A stretch of DNA of 9,078 bases from Thiobacillus sp. (GTDB lineage Bacteria > Pseudomonadota > Gammaproteobacteria > Burkholderiales > Thiobacillaceae): positions 1 through 9,078 of the forward strand of contig JAABQU010000284.1 of NCBI GenBank assembly GCA_011391285.1, written 5' to 3'. Made by a program: the position numbers and the translations under genes. The notes beneath the pieces were generated by a model. The model made no database searches. It worked only from the letters and a program-made list of their open reading frames with translations, and was not told where the DNA came from. Within the stretch, counting starts at the first letter, position 1, and each line of letters starts with the position of its first letter. This document shows, piece by piece, positions 6,252-9,078 of this stretch.

Positions 6252-6743
6252 TCAATGGTGTGCATGCGAGACGGCATGGCCCTTGCCCCTGGCTATCAGC
6301 CAACGATTCACCGGATACGCCGCGATACCTGCGACAGCGAGCGACACCAGCATACTGCCCCAGAAGAACAGGGAATCGATGGGGGCAGCCATCGCTCCGG
6401 GGATCGCGAGCATGAGCGAATTGTCGACGATTTCCATGATCGTGGTGGACGCAGCGTCAGCGGCAAAGGCGATACGCAGCGCTGCCTTGAGTGCATAGCC
6501 CCGTCGCAGGAACGGCAACGCAGTGAAGGCGAAGCCTGTGACGAACGCCAGGGCGACGGCCAGCGCGATCGTCGCTGCGTTGCTCCAGCCAAGGGCGGTG
6601 CCAATGAGCAGGCCCGCCACTTCGCCAATGGCACAGCCAAGCAGACAGTGGAGCGTAGCGACCAACGCCGTGTAGTTCAGCGACTCCTCGCCGGCCGGAC
6701 GATCCGAATGCACGGGAGGGTGAGTGGGGTGGGTGTGATCCAT
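6252..6743 (-). CDS. DUF4396 family integral membrane protein
   Basis: 163 residues from ATG 6741-6743. Recognised as DUF4396 by LHCLLGCAIGE (31-41), MEIVDNSLMLAIPGAM (103-118) and the C-terminal PVNRWLIARGKGHA (144-157). About four hydrophobic segments are visible, near 27-50, 57-78, 99-118 and 126-146. Both ends are His-rich: H3, H5, H8 and H12 at the start and four His in the last ten residues. Together with H32, C33 and C37 in the first segment this suggests metal binding, but the family has no established function that I can name. A longer reading from TTG 6756-6758 adds five residues (MGRIS); ATG is preferred as the commoner codon and because the MDHTH beginning resembles relatives. No good Shine-Dalgarno sequence precedes either. 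The 179 bases upstream hold only a weak hairpin (GGCGC 6828-6832 with GCGCC 6842-6846) and no convincing promoter. Confidence 0.85.
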   Translation of the reverse strand: MDHTHPTHPPVHSDRPAGEESLNYTALVATLHCLLGCAIGEVAGLLIGTALGWSNAATIALAVALAFVTGFAFTALPFLRRGYALKAALRIAFAADAASTTIMEIVDNSLMLAIPGAMAAPIDSLFFWGSMLVSLAVAGIAAYPVNRWLIARGKGHAVSHAHH

Positions 6744-6922
6744 GCTGATGCGTCCCAAGTGGCGAGGGTGTCTTCAGCGTAGACGTTTTCATCATGTGCG
6801 GGGCAAGCAAGACAGAACTGAAAGGGTGGCGCTGATGGATGGCGCCGAGTGCATTCGAAGCTGATTCTCAGGCTACTCGAAACTCCGTTCAGCCTGGCCC
6901 CTTTGATTTCTGCACTTAAGGT

Positions 6923-7303
6923 TCACGTCTGGATTTGTAATGCTGCCTGCATCTGTTGCTCTGACACCGGGTAGGCCAACACCGCATGGATGGGAAACAG
7001 TTCCAGCAGCTTACCGATATGGTCTTCTTCGCGGGGATGCATGAACACGATCACCTTCGCCTGCGGTGCAAAGCGTTGCAGGGTCCGGATCGTGACGTCC
7101 AGATTCGAGACGTTCGCCCCCGCGTAGTTGTTGCCCCAGCCGTAGATGAATTCCCCAACGAAAAAATCCGGCGACTGTTTCTGCAACGCCCGGTGAAGAT
7201 TGCGGGCCGAGTTGAAACGCTCCGCTGCAATGCCGAGCGTCTGGTACAAGGCACTGAAATCAGGGTGGAAGGGGGATTCGATCAGGGAAAAAAGTGTTTT
7301 CAT
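6923..7303 (-). CDS. Conserved hypothetical protein with receiver-like alpha/beta pattern
   Basis: 126 residues, no signal peptide or membrane segment. I do not assign a function. The sequence alternates strands and helices as a receiver or other flavodoxin-like fold does: strand KTLFSLIES (2-10), strand near 26-31, strand DFFVGEFIYG (46-55), strand KVIVFMHP (83-90) and a final strand LAYPV (109-113), with amphipathic helices between. If aligned to receivers, E51 lies at or next to the phosphoacceptor Asp, M88 replaces the switch Thr, and Y111-P112 replaces Lys-Pro. The most distinctive stretch is YGWGNNYAGANVSNLD (54-69), a Gly/Asn-rich loop after strand 3 likely to define this family. Start ATG 7301-7303 has no strong Shine-Dalgarno sequence. 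The start is 24 bases downstream of the cold-shock/excalibur gene stop, so it is probably the last gene of that transcript. Confidence 0.75.
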   Translation of the reverse strand: MKTLFSLIESPFHPDFSALYQTLGIAAERFNSARNLHRALQKQSPDFFVGEFIYGWGNNYAGANVSNLDVTIRTLQRFAPQAKVIVFMHPREEDHIGKLLELFPIHAVLAYPVSEQQMQAALQIQT

Positions 7304-7327
7304 GCTGCTGCCGTAACCCGTTGTCTG

Positions 7328-7939
7328 CTAATGGCACCACTGTTGTTCGCATGGGACGCCATCACCGCGACCGCGTCCATTCCTGTCTCCATCCATCTTA
7401 ACGTTCGGGCAATTTCGTAGGAAAAATTTAGCCTCGGCGCAAGATGTCATTTGCGAGCAATGGGTTCGACCGTCGCAATGAAAGGACACGGATACCGGGG
7501 AGTCGCTTGGTTGTGCTGCAGTTGCCATGGAGTCGCTAAATTCAAAGGCGGTCACCGTATCGCTGGTTTGGGATTCGGTTACGGTTTGCGGATTCACGCG
7601 GCCGGTATATTCGCTGTATCCGTAGGCGCCCAGGGCAACCACGAATCCAAGCGGAATCAGCCGCCCCAGCAGACCGGGCTTGTGGGGGCGTTTAGCGGGT
7701 TCGCTCAGGCGATAAGGTTTTTCGGCCGGGCGGGTGGGACACACAAGGCTCTTTGCCTGCTGCTTTCCGTCCTTGCCGATTCCGATCTCGAAGGAAAGAC
7801 GCTCGCCGAGCCGGGGCCGCTGGCCGCCCCTCGGGAAGGCGGAGATGTGGGCGAATACCTCCGGTCCGCCCTGAGTGGGCGTGATGAATCCAAAGCCGCG
7901 ATCATCGTTCCATTTTGTCAGAGTGCCTTCGATGCGCAT
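7328..7939 (-). CDS. Cold-shock domain protein with one membrane segment and excalibur domain
   Basis: 203 residues with three parts. Residues 1-67 are a cold-shock domain with RNP-1 (GFGFIT, 15-20) and RNP-2 (VFAHIS, 28-33), which bind single-stranded RNA or DNA. Residues 70-93 are basic and Pro-rich, then about 89-107 (GLLGRLIPLGFVVALGAYG) form one membrane segment. After a Ser/Thr-rich spacer (113-150) comes an excalibur domain (155-202) with CDGRTHCSQMTSC, FFLRNCP and DGVPCE. The six cysteines after the membrane segment (155, 161, 167, 177, 197, 202) could form three disulfides. By the positive-inside rule the cold-shock domain is cytoplasmic and the excalibur domain, a putative Ca2+ binder, periplasmic. 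The acidic loop is longer than the usual DxDxDGxxCE form: D183-G-D185-R-N187-G, then RGRG, then DGVPCE. The start is eight bases after the upstream stop and has no strong Shine-Dalgarno sequence, so translational coupling is likely. Confidence 0.88.
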   Translation of the reverse strand: MRIEGTLTKWNDDRGFGFITPTQGGPEVFAHISAFPRGGQRPRLGERLSFEIGIGKDGKQQAKSLVCPTRPAEKPYRLSEPAKRPHKPGLLGRLIPLGFVVALGAYGYSEYTGRVNPQTVTESQTSDTVTAFEFSDSMATAAQPSDSPVSVSFHCDGRTHCSQMTSCAEAKFFLRNCPNVKMDGDRNGRGRGDGVPCEQQWCH

Positions 7940-7947
7940 AAGCGGGG

Positions 7948-8730
7948 TTACCGTTGGGTTGGAGTGTGCTGGATGACCTGGCCGATCGAATGCGCACCAG
8001 GCGCATACGCCGCCATTGCCATGCCGGTGATAGAAACGAAGACGCCGGTCAGCACGAAGGGCAGGGCGGTGCGGCGCACGGCGGATTCGAGCCAGTGTGG
8101 CGAATCGGCGGCCTTGATCCTGCGGTAGAGCGCGTAGGACAGCGCGCCGTCGACGAGCAGTTCGGCGAACAGCATCGGCGCGAGATAGACCACGTACAGC
8201 GAAGCCAGCGCGAGGCCGAGCGCGAAGAGGATGGCGATGAGGGGAATGGCGAGCTCGTCGGCATCGCCCACCGCGCTTGTCGCTTCGGCGAGCGGTGAGG
8301 AATCGGATTCGACCGGCGCGAACGACGCCGGCCCGTCGAACGACCCGCTGGCGCCGCCCCCGCCGAAGTTGCCGCCGCCGCCCTCGAATGCAGGGGAGCA
8401 GTCACCCGACCCGCTCGGCATCAGCCCGGACAGGTCGGGAATGTCCACGTAATCCTCCGCCCTGGTGCGCAGCCACAGCCACAGCAGCACGAGGAACACG
8501 CCATACGCCATCAGCAGCGCCAGCGGATAGCGCAGCGCCATGCTGGTGACGCCCAGCTGCAGCATGACGAAGGAGAACAGCAGGCCCGCCACGCCGGTGA
8601 GGCCGACGATCAGGCTCATCTGCATGCGCGGGAAGCTGTCCTGTTCGAGGCGCCGCTTGATGCGCAGGATGGCGTGGGAGCGGGTGAGGTGGAGGCGGCG
8701 GGGCATCGTGTGCAAGGTGTCACGCCCCAT
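7948..8730 (-). CDS. Hypothetical membrane protein with Gly/Ser-rich central linker
   Basis: 260 residues from ATG 8728-8730. I recognise no named family. A basic N-terminus (RRLHLTRSHAILRIKRRL, 11-28) precedes hydrophobic segments near 38-60 and 68-88. A low-complexity Gly/Ser/Asp linker follows (about 102-145, with GGGGNFGGGGASG at 117-129), then hydrophobic segments near 160-182, 184-203 and 221-242 and a short polar tail. Four to five membrane passes are likely, with the flexible linker between passes two and three. The start was chosen because AAGGA (8739-8743) lies eight bases before ATG 8730. An in-frame ATG at 8739 would add MST but sits directly against that site, and ATG 8706 lacks one. 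The gene overlaps the 3' end of the upstream desaturase reading frame by 11 bases and ends eight bases before the cold-shock gene, which implies one transcript and perhaps a shared membrane role. Confidence 0.82.
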   Translation of the reverse strand: MGRDTLHTMPRRLHLTRSHAILRIKRRLEQDSFPRMQMSLIVGLTGVAGLLFSFVMLQLGVTSMALRYPLALLMAYGVFLVLLWLWLRTRAEDYVDIPDLSGLMPSGSGDCSPAFEGGGGNFGGGGASGSFDGPASFAPVESDSSPLAEATSAVGDADELAIPLIAILFALGLALASLYVVYLAPMLFAELLVDGALSYALYRRIKAADSPHWLESAVRRTALPFVLTGVFVSITGMAMAAYAPGAHSIGQVIQHTPTQR

Positions 8731-9078
8731 CGTTGACATCCTTGTAGGCGAGCATCCGAATCAGCTGCTGTTCCTTTGCATCGTCAAAGCCGCAGGTGTG
8801 AACCCACTCCCTGGGGTTCTCGTAGGTCCCGAACAGCATGTCCCACCAGGTGATGTCCCCGTAATTGTTCTTGTGGCGGTTGTACTGGCGATGGATACGG
8901 TGCATCTCGGGGCGCTGAAAGAAGAACCCGACTTAGCGCGGCGTCTTGATATTGGTGTGATAGAAGAACTCGCCCAGCGCCGTGCACAGCGTGTAGATCG
9001 CGCCTGCTTCAAGCGCCAGGCCGAGGAAGGTGTACACGAGCAGACTGCCGATAATCGAGTTGACGATCATCTCGCCCG
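8720..9078 (-). pseudogene. Sterol desaturase/fatty acid hydroxylase family, broken by in-frame stop and cut by window edge
   Basis: Translating the minus strand from the right edge gives a continuous desaturase-like sequence that begins beyond the window: GEMIVNSIIGSLLVYTFLG, then a hydrophobic stretch, then FFYHTNIKTPR. An in-frame TAA follows at 8933-8935, after which the same frame resumes with VGFFFQRPEMHRIHRQYNRH and NNYGDITWWDMLFGTYENP and ends at TGA 8720-8722. Family members are membrane di-iron enzymes that hydroxylate or desaturate lipids, using His boxes of type HxxHH. From memory relatives usually have Trp at the stop position (TPRW). The last box reads HRIHR, with CGC (Arg) where His is expected. 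Two independent lesions in a conserved stretch argue for real decay, although a sequencing error at either site cannot be excluded. If only a reinitiated fragment (ATG 8903-8905, 61 residues) were made it would lack most of the catalytic core. The downstream membrane protein gene overlaps its last bases. Confidence 0.8.

Noticed and set aside
5390..6415. Long plus-strand open frame (341 codons) across rlmA and part of the DUF4396 gene
   Set aside because: It is antisense to two recognised genes, with low-complexity Arg/Gln/Gly-rich translation and no motif.
6828..6846. Hairpin GGCGC/GCGCC between the 126-residue protein and the DUF4396 gene
   Set aside because: A 5-base stem with a 9-base loop and no T-run on either strand; too weak to call a terminator.

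Overview
The window comes from the chromosome of a GC-rich Gram-negative proteobacterium. A beta- or gammaproteobacterium is most likely, judging from an RlmA-type 23S rRNA methyltransferase, a DUF4396 membrane protein and a FixJ-like receiver fused to PAS and GGDEF domains. That placement is inferred from gene content and has not been tested phylogenetically. No rRNA, tRNA, CRISPR array, insertion sequence or integrase is visible. The window reads as ordinary chromosome, and I do not see a clear undescribed multi-gene system in it. The interest lies in several proteins whose key residues differ from the family norm.

Left part (1-3090), small-molecule metabolism. The C-terminal part of an AraC-family regulator (+) converges on a mandelate racemase-like enolase-superfamily enzyme (-). 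Upstream of the enzyme is a zinc-free quinone oxidoreductase-type dehydrogenase (-). The racemase-like protein keeps nearly the whole mandelate racemase active site, but the second lysine of the KxK motif is arginine. A possible promoter with a CCAATC direct repeat lies in front of it.

Centre (3091-5284), c-di-GMP signalling. An AT-rich leader of about 300 bases precedes a 602-residue REC-PAS-PAS-GGDEF protein. The GGEEF active site and RxxD inhibitory site are intact. The receiver domain has lost its phosphoacceptor and the other residues of phosphorylation chemistry. A hairpin lies between this gene and the convergent rlmA.

Right part (5285-9078), all on the minus strand. rlmA is followed, going rightward, by a DUF4396 membrane protein with His-rich ends. 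Beyond that is a closely packed set: a sterol desaturase/fatty acid hydroxylase pseudogene running off the right edge, a five-segment membrane protein with a Gly-rich linker, a cold-shock domain protein with one membrane segment and an excalibur domain, and a 126-residue protein with a receiver-like strand pattern. The spacing (11-base overlap, 8-base gap, 24-base gap) suggests these four are co-transcribed from an upstream promoter outside the window.
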